Source of the DNA: Saccharum officinarum
Taxonomy: Eukaryota > Streptophyta > Magnoliopsida > Poales > Poaceae
NCBI GenBank assembly: GCA_020631735.1
Contig: CM036215.1
Location: 14,472,346-14,536,345, forward strand
Direction of reading: 5' to 3'
Length of the DNA stretch: 64,000 bases
This document shows positions 17,160 through 27,600 of this stretch, one piece after another. Numbering within the stretch: the stretch's first letter is position 1; each line of letters starts with the position of its first letter. Both the position numbers and the translations under genes were made by a program. The notes beneath the pieces are model-generated. The model ran no database searches and had not been told where the DNA came from. It saw nothing but the letters and a program-made list of their open reading frames with translations.

Positions 17160-18171
17160 ATGGAGCTCAATTGACCATAATACAATTGGTTAAATACGGA
17201 AGGTCGTGGATTATGACTAGCAAGTCTCTCCACATTTGTTGATGCATAGGTGCCGCCGGAGGATATGATACCCAAACTCCATACGGTTCCCACATTGGTT
17301 GTACGAGAGGTTGAACTAGAGGACCCAAATGAGACACTAGTGAAGCAACTTTTTGTTTCAATTGAGCCACTACGTGTGACACCACAATCTGCTTAGATGG
17401 CTCTTCTTGCTTAGGAGGTGTTGGCTCTCTTTTTTTAATGGCTGATTCATATATAGAATCAGTCTTCTCTTTCTTATACTGCTCATGAGCCTATCAAAGG
17501 TGGATTGATACTTCACCACCCTCCCTGCATTCTTAGCCTCATTAGACTTCCATGTGCGAGTCTCAAGTCGACGACACAAAAGTACGCAAAATATACACGT
17601 CGGGCTTGTTAGAGTTGCTATAACTGGCCTGGCCGACTTGTCTGTAGGAATAGGACCAAAATCGGCCTGGCCGGCCTCTGATGGGCAGCCCTTGCCTCGT
17701 TGTGTTGTTGCTTGTTTGATTCTTTGTTGACCCAGCTGTGATCTTGAGTTTGTTGTTTCCATCCCCATCTTTCTCAAGCACAACTTTGCGACCTAAAATC
17801 TTCTTAACTTTCGGTGTTTCTCGAAGCTTGTTGATAATCATGTCCTTACTAGCGGTAGTATCATCTTGTTCTAGGAAGATTAGGGTAGCGGGCTCTTCCT
17901 TTTCAAGTATACCAATTAGGAAGCAAATCTTGTCAACCTGCATCTCAATAAGACTCAATTGTTCCTCGTTGAGGTCGATTGAATCTATCGAAGGAAAACA
18001 TTATAATCATTAGTCAAATGAGAAAAAGAGTTATGCCCTTTGCAATAAGACCTCCTTTTCAATTCTTCAGATGATGGCAAAGCATGTGACAATTTAATGT
18101 AACCATTTTTAAGAAATTCATCAAATATACTGTCAGATTTAGTGGGATCACAAGTAAACTCACATCCTCCT
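17160..18171 (-). pseudogene. Ty3/gypsy gag-region remnant, distal half
   Basis: Minus-strand translation is broken by stops but recognisable. Just after the insertion site it reads DPTKSDSIFDEFLKNGYIKL, then EELKRRSYCKGHNSFSHLTND, resembling the gag-pol linker with the 'YCKWHNSFSHATNDC' motif of grass gypsy elements. Further on comes MQVDKICF, then a Pro/Trp-rich segment near 17170-17385. It directly continues the gag remnant found at 31653-33316, from which it is separated by the copia insertion. Multiple stops and frame changes show it is dead. Confidence 0.7.
18167..18171. repeat. target-site duplication CTCCT (left)
   Basis: The five bases CTCCT immediately precede the first LTR. The identical pentamer follows the second LTR at 31648-31652. 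Five-base duplications are standard for Ty1/copia integration. Confidence 0.93.
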
Positions 18172-19798
18172 TGAAAGGATCAAGATGCCCAAGAGGGGGG
18201 GTGAATTGGGCTTTTCTAAAAATAAAAGCAAGGAATAAATCCTACAAGCTGGAATTCACCCCTAGTGTCTACTTGTGTTCCTAGTGAGTCTACCGACACA
18301 AAGTTTTGCACCCTAGTTTCCAATCCTAGTCTAGCATGGCAAGTCTAGGAATGTAAACAAGCAATGTAAGTAAATACGAGAAAGTAAATGCTTGAATGTA
18401 AAGGGGCAAGGAACACGGCGATGTTTTTCCGAGGTATCGGAGAGTCGCCACTCCCCACTAGTCCTCGTTGGAGCACCCGCGCAAGGGTGTCGCTCTCCCT
18501 TGATCCGCGCAAGGATCAAGTGCTCTCTACGGGTTGATTCTTCGACACTCCGTCGCGGTGAATCACCCACAACCGCTCATAAGATGAGTTGGGTCATCCA
18601 CAAGCTCCGCCGGATGAACACCAAACTCCCAATCACCACCAAGCCGTCTAGGTGATGGCGATCACCAAGAGTAACAAGCTAGAACTCTCACTTGACCTCT
18701 ACGAGCCTAAATGAGAAAGTGGATGCACACTTGTTACTCTCTAATCTCTAGTGAGGAACTCACAAGCTTTGATTCTCAAATCTCTATCCTCACTAGTGCT
18801 CTTGCACTACCTTGCACTTCAAAGGTGTTTATCAGCTGATCAAATGAGCAAGAGACCTCTAAAAGAGGTGGTGGGGATGTATTTATACACCCCACAGACG
18901 AAACGAACCGTTACCTGCTGACTCAGCAAAACTCGAGCTGACCGGACGCGCCGGTCGTACTGACCGGACGCGCCGGTCGTACTGACCGGACGCGCCGGTC
19001 GCTCGTAACGGTCAAAACCGAAAAACACCTAAATGACCGGACGCGCCGGTCAGGGATGACCGGACGCGTCCGATCGTGCGTGGAGCTTACTGTACTCGCA
19101 CCGGACGCGCTACCGCGTCCGATGGGTGATGACCGGACGCGTCCGGTCGTCACAGGACCTTACTGGACTATGACCGGACGCGCCGATCACACCCAGGTCG
19201 CGTCCGATCGGGTGTTTCCCTTAAGTGACACGTGTTGACTTCTGACCACCGCGTCCGGTCCTCGCGAGGACCGCGTCCGGTGCTCAGAGCTAAAACCTCA
19301 GTCGCGGAATTGAACTGACCGGACGCGTCCGGTCATGCCGAGGACCGCGTCCGGTCACTGGAAAATGACCCGAAACTCTCCGCAAAGCGTTACAACTTCA
19401 ACCAAGTTGCTCCCAACTGAACTTTGAGCTATTCTAAAGCTGCCTAGCGCCAAGTTTAACAAGTGTGCACCACACCTAAACATAGGACTCGCCTAGGTCA
19501 AGCTACCCGCTCATGCCCCCCTTTATAGTACGGCCAAAAGAGAAAAACGAAGATCCTAACGACTATTCCAAATGTCTCTCAACACCTCGACATCCGGAAC
19601 TAACCGTCCTTAATCTTGACGTCACTCTTTTGAAAACCGAAACGATTTCCATTAAGGGGCATGAATACCATGGTGCCCAAAGCAGTTAAAACCTCCATGA
19701 CCTAACTTACCAAAGTTTCTGCAAAACACACGTTAGTCATGGTAATAAAGCGTTGTCATCAATTGCTGAAACCAAACCTCGGGGCCTAGATGCTTTCA
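18172..19798 (-). repeat. 3' LTR of Sirevirus-like element (1627 bp)
   Basis: On the plus strand it begins TGAAAGGATCAAGATGCCC and ends GATGCTTTCA, and is almost identical to 30000-31647. It contains three copies of a 22-base unit built on the palindromic core GACCGGACGCGCCGGTC (from 18938), and further CCGGACGCG/CGCGTCCGG motifs to about 19350. By reading, it differs from the other LTR at about five bases, one G-run length and one 22-base repeat unit. Confidence 0.95.
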
Positions 19799-20210
19799 AT
19801 CTCCCCCTTTTTGGTGATTGATGACAATACTCAGATATGAAAGATTTGAGTTGAGGTTTTTGAACATGCATGGTACACATAAGCAACAAGCAATTAAGTA
19901 GAGACGTGAAGGGAAATGCTTATGTGTCCCAAGCCAAAAGAGTGTACTCATAAGATAAGACAAAAAGCGTTAGTACACAAAAGGATATAGCTCATAATTT
20001 ATCGGAGTAAGGCACGGAAGCACAACCTTAGAGCTATAATAAAAAAACGGTGACAAGAGATAACACTAACAGGATGAAACATTATCTCACAATGACATGT
20101 CACACGAATGCAATGACTGAAAAGTAAACATGATGCATGAAAGTAGCACACAGGAAAAACGAAAAAACAACTCTCAAATCTCCCCCTGAAACTACTCTCT
20201 CTCCCCCTTT
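19799..20210 (-). other. polypurine tract and PPT-like repeats
   Basis: Immediately inside the 3' LTR, the minus strand reads AAAAAGGGGGAGAT (19812-19799), which fits the PPT that primes plus-strand DNA synthesis. Two further purine-rich copies of similar shape occur at about 20179-20187 and 20199-20210 (minus-strand AAAGGGGGAGAGAG). Multiple PPT-like motifs near the 3' end are a described Sirevirus trait. Confidence 0.75.
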
Positions 20211-20239
20211 GGCATCAAGCGCCAAAAGAAAAAGCTAAT

Positions 20240-22705
20240 CTAAGGATCTGATGGGGGGACAGACGGAGTCGTGTCGGGTGCCGAGGTGCGCGGAGTAATG
20301 ATGAAGTGCAGAGAATCGCCCTCGGAATCTGAGCTATCTGGCTGACCCTCTGATGAAGCATATGGCTGTGTAACTGTCTGGGTCTGAACGGCAGGAACAG
20401 GTACTGTCGAAGTAGTAACGATAGGATCCGTCTGAGTGACCTGAGCCTGTAGCGAGCCAGTAGCAGGAGGATCTGTGGAGGCAACTGACGAAGGTATAGT
20501 CTCTGTAGTACCAGTTCCTGTCACTGGAGGAATAACTGCCTCTGAAGCTAACAACCCTGAAGAAGTAGCAACTGTAGTATGCGAGGGCGTCGGCTGACCA
20601 GTCAACTCGCTGTATGTAGCACTGAAATCACCGAAAGGTGTGCCTGTCAGGAGGTGAGGGCGAGGCTGGTCTGATGGTGTAAACCCCGTGTGAATAGGAG
20701 TGAAGCTCGGGGACTGGAAAGACTGGGGAACCTGCCGCTGTGGAGATGTGAACTGGTGACTCGGCTGTCCCTGACTCGATGGATCAGAAGCTGGTAAAGT
20801 AGAAGTCAGGACAGAAGTAGGCGGAGGAACCCCAACCGTGACTAGATGGCGCAGGAGGTCCAAGTATTGCTGCTGACTAGCTGCAGTCTGTCGCTGAAGC
20901 TCATATTGCTGTCGCTGCATTTCAACTTGCTGCCTCTGGATTTCAAGCTGCTGACGCTGAAACTCGTCCTGACGAGCCTGAATCTGTGCAAATGCTGCAG
21001 CTGTGTCCTGAGCCTGTCGCTGGATTTGCTGTTGCTGTTGCTCCTGTGCCTGGGTCAACCTCTCAAGAATTGCCACCATGGCTGGGTCTGTGCGGGAGGC
21101 TGAACCAGAGCCACCGGCCTCGTGGTCGTGGGACCGAGGAGACCGGTACCTGGGGATGGGCTGGTAGTCCTCATCAGTGCTGTCAGATGTCCCATCCTCA
21201 GGAAGGTCAGCAGGCTGAGCGTCAAGATCTGCAAGCTCTGCCTCTGCAAGCTCATCAACTGTGGCGTCCTGCTCAGCTGCTGTCTCAGGTACCTCAGGTC
21301 GCACACGCTGTCCTGGCACTGGGGCCTGATCTCTGGTAACTGACGTCCAGAGCTGACGGATATCATACTCAGGAAAAGCAGTGGTGGTATCTGATATCTC
21401 AGCTCGGATCTCTGCTGGCATCTGAATAGATGATCTGATAAGGAAGCAGATCCAGTGTGCGTAGGGCAGCTGACGATTACCCTTGAAGCCCTCAGCTATG
21501 GTGTCCTCCATCTCACTAAGTATGAGATCCCATATATCAAACCGTGTCTGTGAGAGGAGGTGGTGAACAACCCATAACTGCATCCGAGTCAGTCCCTCTC
21601 TGTAGCCAAGTCTGGGAAGAAGTGTGCGTCTGACAATAGCGTCCAAAACTCTGGCCAGTGGAGTCAAACTGGCGGGCGTGCGTCGAGACCCTTCGCCAAA
21701 AGGCTCACGGAAGCAGGGTCGAACCAAGTCGGTAGGTGGCACTGTCCCGCCGTGAGGGCGTCTCGGAGGAGGAGTCTGACCATAACACAGCTGATGTATC
21801 TTTGTGTCAAAAGCTGGGAGTCTGAGAATCTCCCGCACTCTGCTGCTGTATAGGCGGTGATCGCGGCCTCGGAATGCAAAGTGAATGAAATCATGGGCAG
21901 GATCAATCCAAAGTGAAGCATAAAACTCTCTGACCCATGTGCCGCAGTATGCACCTGTCCGTCCAAGAAGATCTGACAAGCCTGGCAGAAAGGACAGGTG
22001 CGGACGTAGCTGCTCTCCCACAACCTCGACTAGTGACTCAAGTCGACAGACCCTCTGTGGTCGGAAAGCAATACCACTGTCAACTAGAGCTCTGTAGAAA
22101 TCCTCCTGAAGAGGGGTATAGAATCCTTCTGAAGCTCTGGGATCCCTCACAGGTGGAAACCACCGACTGACCTCCACGAACCTCAACCCTTGCACCTGAC
22201 GTGCTGTAGCACCCCTCAAGTTAAAGTGCTCGACCGGGGGTGAACCTCTAGCTCTGGGAGGAGGACGTGCTCCACGTCGCTGACCCTCTGGCCTAGGAGA
22301 TACCTGAGTACGGGCGCGTGTGGAGCGGCGATGGACTGGAGACTGAGCTGGCTGCTCCTCTGTATCTGCTGGAGCCTCTGGAGCCTCTGTGGTCTCTGTG
22401 GGTGGATCAACTGACATATCCTCTGCAGCTCTAGTATCCTCAGTGCCCTCAGTGGCCTCTGTGCCGAGCTGTCGACCTTCAAGATGAAAGCGACGCTCGC
22501 CTATGCGTATGCCACTGCTCCTGCCACCTCTCTCTGCCTGCTCTGCTGCATCTGCTACGGCCTGAGCAATCTCTGCCTCTGAGAGTGTCTTCTTCTTCTT
22601 TCTGGCCAAGACCTTGACACGTTTCCCACGTGCAATCTCAGACCGACGAGGGGGACTGTCGTTCCCGTCACCAGGAGCACCACCGGCGTTCTTGCAACGC
22701 ACCAT
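20240..22705 (-). CDS. third ORF of Sirevirus ('envelope-like' / putative plant transposon protein)
   Basis: Open frame of 821 aa if it starts at MVRCKNAGGAPGDGNDSPPR. This start is preferred because Sirevirus third ORFs commonly begin with such an MVR/MARxKNxGGGPGD motif; the frame extends 15 codons further to an ATG at 22750. The N-terminus is strongly basic (KRVKVLARKKKK), like a nuclear-localisation signal. Residues about 160-430 are a globular segment resembling the 'putative plant transposon protein' domain (contains WFPPVRDPRA, YASLWIDPAHDFIHF). Residues about 550-620 are a Gln-rich heptad-like coiled coil. The rest is Ser/Thr/Pro-rich. I see no signal peptide or clear membrane segment, so an envelope role is doubtful. 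Function is unknown. Confidence 0.8.
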   Translation of the reverse strand: MVRCKNAGGAPGDGNDSPPRRSEIARGKRVKVLARKKKKTLSEAEIAQAVADAAEQAERGGRSSGIRIGERRFHLEGRQLGTEATEGTEDTRAAEDMSVDPPTETTEAPEAPADTEEQPAQSPVHRRSTRARTQVSPRPEGQRRGARPPPRARGSPPVEHFNLRGATARQVQGLRFVEVSRWFPPVRDPRASEGFYTPLQEDFYRALVDSGIAFRPQRVCRLESLVEVVGEQLRPHLSFLPGLSDLLGRTGAYCGTWVREFYASLWIDPAHDFIHFAFRGRDHRLYSSRVREILRLPAFDTKIHQLCYGQTPPPRRPHGGTVPPTDLVRPCFREPFGEGSRRTPASLTPLARVLDAIVRRTLLPRLGYREGLTRMQLWVVHHLLSQTRFDIWDLILSEMEDTIAEGFKGNRQLPYAHWICFLIRSSIQMPAEIRAEISDTTTAFPEYDIRQLWTSVTRDQAPVPGQRVRPEVPETAAEQDATVDELAEAELADLDAQPADLPEDGTSDSTDEDYQPIPRYRSPRSHDHEAGGSGSASRTDPAMVAILERLTQAQEQQQQQIQRQAQDTAAAFAQIQARQDEFQRQQLEIQRQQVEMQRQQYELQRQTAASQQQYLDLLRHLVTVGVPPPTSVLTSTLPASDPSSQGQPSHQFTSPQRQVPQSFQSPSFTPIHTGFTPSDQPRPHLLTGTPFGDFSATYSELTGQPTPSHTTVATSSGLLASEAVIPPVTGTGTTETIPSSVASTDPPATGSLQAQVTQTDPIVTTSTVPVPAVQTQTVTQPYASSEGQPDSSDSEGDSLHFIITPRTSAPDTTPSVPPSDP

Positions 22706-22750
22706 ACTGACACAGTGACTGAGAACCTCTGTAAGATGATGAACTGTCAC

Positions 22751-24361
22751 TCAAGAGGCTTGGCCTCAATCCGTATCTGTAGGCTTGGCCTCGGATTTAG
22801 CAAACTGATCTCACCCGACACACGGACTGACTCGCTGCAACGACGGAATAGAGAGAGATCTACTATAAGCACATATACGACTAAAAGGTACGAAACCCTA
22901 GAGAAAGCAAGCATATGTGATACGATGAGAATAGAGACGTGAAGCTACCTCGGATCGACGAGACGACGGTGACAAGATGAGGTGACCTAGATCGCGAGAT
23001 TTCCCGAATCCACCGGACGAGCTCTTCGCGAAGAAGACGACTCGCGACGAAACTCGTTGACGAACGAACGACCGACGAACCCTAGGGTTAGGGTTAGGGT
23101 TAGGGTAGATTGATGGAAAACGATCGAGGGCAAGCACGAGTCGTACCAATGTCGGGGACGAAGCTGGCTCGTAGGGGCGCGGTTCACCGGCGGTGGTGGC
23201 GCGGTCGGGCGACGGCGGCGCGGCGGTGGCGCGGTCGGTGGCGGCGCAGCTGCGGGCGGCGCGGGAGCGGGCGGCGCGGAAGCGGCAGCGAGCCGTGCGC
23301 GAGCGATGAGCGCGTGCGGGCGAGGAAGGGGCGGCGCGTGCTCGACGGAAGGTCGCCGGCGGCAAGGAAAGGCGGTGAGAAGCCGGCGGAGACGGCGAAT
23401 CGGCGGATAGGGCAAGGCAGCGGCGGAAGCTCGGGCGGGTGAAAAAAAAAATCGGTCGGGGACGAAACGGTTTTATAAGGAGTTAGATCCGCGCGACACG
23501 TGATGACCGGACGCGGTGGTCGATATGACCGGACGCAGTGGTGCAGCGTCCGGTCATACTCCAGTAAGCTCCTGGAGTGACCTGACGCGTCCGGTGCGGA
23601 CTGACCGGACGCGGTCTGAGTCCGGTCGTTGGAAGTTCGGGAAAACATCGCGAATGACCGGACGCGGTGGTGGTAACCGGGACCGGACGCGGTGGTCAAA
23701 CAGAGGCGCGTCCGGTGCAGCGTCCGATCATTAGATCTGGAGTTGGTCTTCTGGATGACCGGACGCGCTGCTGGACGCCGAGACCGGACGCGGTGGTGAA
23801 GCACTACTGCGTCCGGTGCAGCGTCCGGTGCAGCGTCCGGTGCAGCGTCCGGTGCAGCGTCCGGTGACTGTTCTTCGCCCTTCTTTGTTCCGAACTTCGA
23901 CGCGACTTCTCCCAATCAGGTTCCAATTCAAAGAGACACAAATAAACACCAATTGGAACACGAAGTGAGAGACCTCACTCAAACCCTCAAAAATTTTAAA
24001 ATAGATTGCCTTAGGCTAGTATTATTTTTAAGAAAATAGGCAATAAACACCCAAGGAGCAACGTATGGCCACGCAATAGATTTTTGAACCTTTAGGAGCG
24101 TCAAAATGCTCTCTCTATCCATGGACGAACACAGAGGTTGCTCAAAGCTTAACCGAAAAGAAACGACAAGAACAACAACCATGCATATGCAATGCAATAC
24201 AAGAAGGTAAAACTAGAATGCTTGTCAAGTTTGATCCACGGTTAGGCTTTTTCACTCCTCCAAGGAAGGGTTATCGTAACCGTGTTAGCCAAGCCCTAAA
24301 AACAATGCGATAATCATAGACATGGCATATTATACAATGCAATGCAAGGGACAACACACGC
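22751..24361 (-). other. pol-ORF3 spacer of the Sirevirus
   Basis: This is a 1.6 kb non-coding spacer between pol and the third ORF. It holds a GGGTTA hexamer run (about 23085-23106), a GC-rich patch (23150-23440), and arrays of GACCGGACGCGGTGGT and GCGTCCGGTGCA motifs. Short ORFs on both strands through the GC-rich part show no recognisable domain. Confidence 0.7.
23503..23866. repeat. CCGGACGCG motif array with 12-bp tandem repeat
   Basis: At least seven copies of (GA)CCGGACGCG with variable spacing run from about 23503 to 23800. They are followed by nearly five perfect tandem copies of the 12-mer GCGTCCGGTGCA at 23809-23866. The core is the same as in the palindromes of both LTRs. Confidence 0.9.
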
Positions 24362-27300
24362 TCATTTTTTAAAGTTACTAGAATCAAGCACATTGAGCTC
24401 ACTTCTTAACCTACAAAAGGTTGCCTCATCCAAAGGTTTAGTGAAGATATCCGCTAATTGATTTTCACTTCTTACACCTTCTAGTGATATGTCATTTTTA
24501 GCAACGTGATCTCTTAGAAAGTGATGGCGGATATCAATGTGCTTGGTGCGAGAGTGTTGTACCGGATTGTTAGCAATTTTAACGGCACTTTCGTTGTCAC
24601 ATAAAAGTGGCACCTTTTCAAGAACAATTCCATAGTCTAGGAGGGTTTGTTTCATATATAGGATTTGTGCACAACAAGCCCCCGCGGCAATGTATTCCGC
24701 CTCGGCGGTGGACAAAGCCACACTATTTTGCTTTTTAGATGACCAAGATACTAAAGATCTTCCAAGCAAATGGCACCCTCCGGATGTGCTTTTTCTATCA
24801 ATCTTGCAACCGGCATAGTCCGAATCGGAATAGCCAACTAGTTGGAATCTAGCTCCTTTGGGATACCAAAGACCAATGCTTGGGGTGAGCTTAAGATATC
24901 TTAGGATTCTTTTTACGGCACTTAGGTGAGGTTCTTTAGGGCATGCTTGAAAGCGAGCACACATGCACACACTAAACATGATATCGGGCCTAGATGCGGT
25001 AAGGTATAACAAGCTACCAATCATAGAACGGTAGAGAGTTTGATCAACCGGTTTACCTCCCTCATCTAGGTCGAGATGTCCATTTGATGGCATTGGGGTC
25101 TTGATTGGTTTGCATTCTTCCATCTTGAATCTTTTGAGAAGATCCTTGGTATACTTTTCTTGAGAGATGAAAATCCCTTCTCTCATTTGCTTTACTTGAA
25201 AGCCAAGGAAGAATGTGAGCTCACCAATCATTGACATCTCGAATTCCTTTGACATCAATTCACCAAATTCTTTGCAATAATCTTCATTTGTTGATCCGAA
25301 GATAATATCATCAACATATACTTGACAAATGAAGATCTCCCCATTAAACTTCTTGGTGAATAGTGTGGTGTCGACCTTCCCAATGGTGAAGCCCTTCTCA
25401 ATGAGGAAGTCCCGAAGGCGTTCATACCACGCTCTAGGGGCTTGCTTGAGCCCATATAACGCCTTGGACAACCTATAAACATGATTAGGATATCTAGGGT
25501 CTTCAAACCCGGGAGGTTGATTAACATAGACTAGTTCATTTATAAAGCCATTTAAAAAAGCACTTTTCACATCCATTTGATATAGTTTCATATCATGATG
25601 TGATGCATAAGCAAGGAGGATACGAATGGCTTCAAGTCTTGCAACGGGTGCAAAGGTTTCTCCAAAATCAAGACCTTCAACTTGAGAGAACCCCTTTGCA
25701 ACTAGTCTTGCCTTGTTCCTCACCACTATGCCTTGGTCATCTTGCTTGTTTCGGAACACCCACTTGGTTCCAATGACTCTTGCACCTTTGGGATGCTCTT
25801 CAAGTGTCCATACTTGATTGCGGGTGAAGTTGTTCAATTCTTCATGCATTGCAATCACCCAATCCGGATCTTGAAGAGCTTCTTCTACATTCTTAGGTTC
25901 AACACAAGAGACAAAAGAGTGATGTTCAACAAAAGAAGCTAGCTTTTGGGATCGAGTCATTACTCCCTTTGTAGGACTCCCTATGATGAGATCTTGTGGA
26001 TGTGCTTGAAGTAGTGGTGAATTTCTTTTATCAATCACTTGAGGAGGTGGATGAGGAGCATCAACATCTTGAGCTTGTGCCTCGGATTGTTCATGAGAGA
26101 CATGAGTGTCTTCATTTTCAACTCTCTCATTCTTGTTATCATCTTGAGGCACACGTGATGAAGATGGTGGATCAACAATTTGTACATCGTCATCATCATC
26201 TTTTGGCTTGATGTCTCCCACTGGCATGTTCTTCATGGCCTCCCTCAAGGGTTCATCACCTACATCATCACAATTCTCAATTGCTCCTTGGGAGCCATTA
26301 GATTCATCAAATTCCACATCATATGTTTCTTCAACCAAACCGGTGGCATGGTTAAATACTCTATATGCTTTGGACTTTGATGAGTAACCAACAAGAAAGC
26401 CAATATCACAACGTCTTTGAAACTTCCCTAGGTGTTGACGCTTCTTGTAGATGTAACATTTGCAACCAAACACCCGGAAGAAGGAAACGTCCGGCTTCTT
26501 GCCATTTAGCAACTCATAGGGGGTCTTGCCAAGAAACTTTTGTAGGAAGAGGCGATTTGAAGCATAGCATGCGGTGTTGATTGCCTCGGCCCACAACTTC
26601 TCCGGAGTGTTGTACTCATCTAGCATTGTTCTTGCAAGGGTGATCAAAGTTCGGTTCTTTCTCTCAACTACACCATTTTGTTGAGGAGTGTAGGTTGAAG
26701 ACACCTCATGCTTGATTCCAATTTCATCACAATAAGCTTCAATGTTGGTGTTGTCAAATTCTTTCCCATTGTCACTTCTAATCTTCTTTATCTTGACTTC
26801 AAATTCATTTTGAGCTCTCTTTGCAAACTTCTTGAAGCAATTTGCCACTTCGGATTTGTCATGAAGGAAGAAAGTCCATGTATACCTTGAGTAGTCATCC
26901 ACTATCACAAGACAATAGAGATTACCACCCAAGCTCTTGTATGTTGTAGGCCCAAACAAATCCATGTGTAGAAGTTCTAACACTCTTGAAGTTGACATGA
27001 AAGCTTTGGTTGGATGAGTGTTTGCAACTTGTTTGCCCGCTTGACATGCACTACAAGGTTTGTCCTTTTCAAACTTCACATCCTTCAATCCTCTCACTAG
27101 TTCTTTCTTCAATAGCTTGTTGAGAGTGTTCATTCCAACATGAGCAAGCCTCCTATGCCAAAGCCAACCAAGTGAGGTCTTGGTGAACAAACATGTCATC
27201 AAATTTGCATCTTCGGAGGTGAAGTCAACAAGATAAAGATTATTGTATCTAAAGCCTTTGAATATCACTTGCTTGTCATCTATCTTTGAAACTTCCACTT

Positions 27301-27586
27301 CATTTGGTGTGAACAAGCATTGGAAGCCAAGGTCACAAAGTTGCCCAACGGACAACAAGTTGAAACTCAATGAAGCAACATAGAGCACATTTGAGAGTGA
27401 GTGATCATGTGATATTGCAATCTTGCCTATACCCTTGACTTTGCTCTTTGAATTATCCCCAAATGTGATCTTCTCTTGACATATATCATTCTCTTCAATG
27501 GTGGTGAACATACGAGGATCACCGGTCATATGTTGAGTGCAACCACTATCAATAACCCAATGAGTTCCACCGGTCTTGTAGTTCAC
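24362..27586 (-). CDS. Ty1/copia pol polyprotein (protease, integrase, RT, RNase H)
   Basis: Uninterrupted 1074-aa frame. Aspartic protease active site [11 protein letters not shown] lies near the N-terminus. The GAG-pre-integrase zinc motif [12 protein letters not shown] follows, then the integrase core with [10 protein letters not shown] and [13 protein letters not shown]. Reverse transcriptase contains [10 protein letters not shown] at about residue 750, and RNase H contains [17 protein letters not shown] and [11 protein letters not shown] near the end. It makes DNA from element RNA and integrates it. The frame has no ATG: it opens at GTG (27586) directly after an in-frame TAG and is out of frame with gag, so expression must use frameshifting, bypass or splicing. 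It reads as coding-competent. Confidence 0.95.
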   Translation of the reverse strand: MNYKTGGTHWVIDSGCTQHMTGDPRMFTTIEENDICQEKITFGDNSKSKVKGIGKIAISHDHSLSNVLYVASLSFNLLSVGQLCDLGFQCLFTPNEVEVSKIDDKQVIFKGFRYNNLYLVDFTSEDANLMTCLFTKTSLGWLWHRRLAHVGMNTLNKLLKKELVRGLKDVKFEKDKPCSACQAGKQVANTHPTKAFMSTSRVLELLHMDLFGPTTYKSLGGNLYCLVIVDDYSRYTWTFFLHDKSEVANCFKKFAKRAQNEFEVKIKKIRSDNGKEFDNTNIEAYCDEIGIKHEVSSTYTPQQNGVVERKNRTLITLARTMLDEYNTPEKLWAEAINTACYASNRLFLQKFLGKTPYELLNGKKPDVSFFRVFGCKCYIYKKRQHLGKFQRRCDIGFLVGYSSKSKAYRVFNHATGLVEETYDVEFDESNGSQGAIENCDDVGDEPLREAMKNMPVGDIKPKDDDDDVQIVDPPSSSRVPQDDNKNERVENEDTHVSHEQSEAQAQDVDAPHPPPQVIDKRNSPLLQAHPQDLIIGSPTKGVMTRSQKLASFVEHHSFVSCVEPKNVEEALQDPDWVIAMHEELNNFTRNQVWTLEEHPKGARVIGTKWVFRNKQDDQGIVVRNKARLVAKGFSQVEGLDFGETFAPVARLEAIRILLAYASHHDMKLYQMDVKSAFLNGFINELVYVNQPPGFEDPRYPNHVYRLSKALYGLKQAPRAWYERLRDFLIEKGFTIGKVDTTLFTKKFNGEIFICQVYVDDIIFGSTNEDYCKEFGELMSKEFEMSMIGELTFFLGFQVKQMREGIFISQEKYTKDLLKRFKMEECKPIKTPMPSNGHLDLDEGGKPVDQTLYRSMIGSLLYLTASRPDIMFSVCMCARFQACPKEPHLSAVKRILRYLKLTPSIGLWYPKGARFQLVGYSDSDYAGCKIDRKSTSGGCHLLGRSLVSWSSKKQNSVALSTAEAEYIAAGACCAQILYMKQTLLDYGIVLEKVPLLCDNESAVKIANNPVQHSRTKHIDIRHHFLRDHVAKNDISLEGVRSENQLADIFTKPLDEATFCRLRSELNVLDSSNFKK

Positions 27587-27600
27587 CTACACACAAGAGA

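Noticed and set aside
23085..23106. Interstitial telomere
   Set aside because: Only about 3.5 hexamer units, of TTAGGG rather than the plant TTTAGGG type, and inside a mobile element.
22898..23442. Arg/Ala/Pro-rich frames on both strands in the Sirevirus spacer
   Set aside because: They sit on a GC-rich patch with no start context or domain, and the frames on the two strands mirror each other.
23809..23866. CRISPR-like array
   Set aside because: The 12-base units are contiguous without spacers and lie in a plant retrotransposon, so this is a simple tandem repeat.
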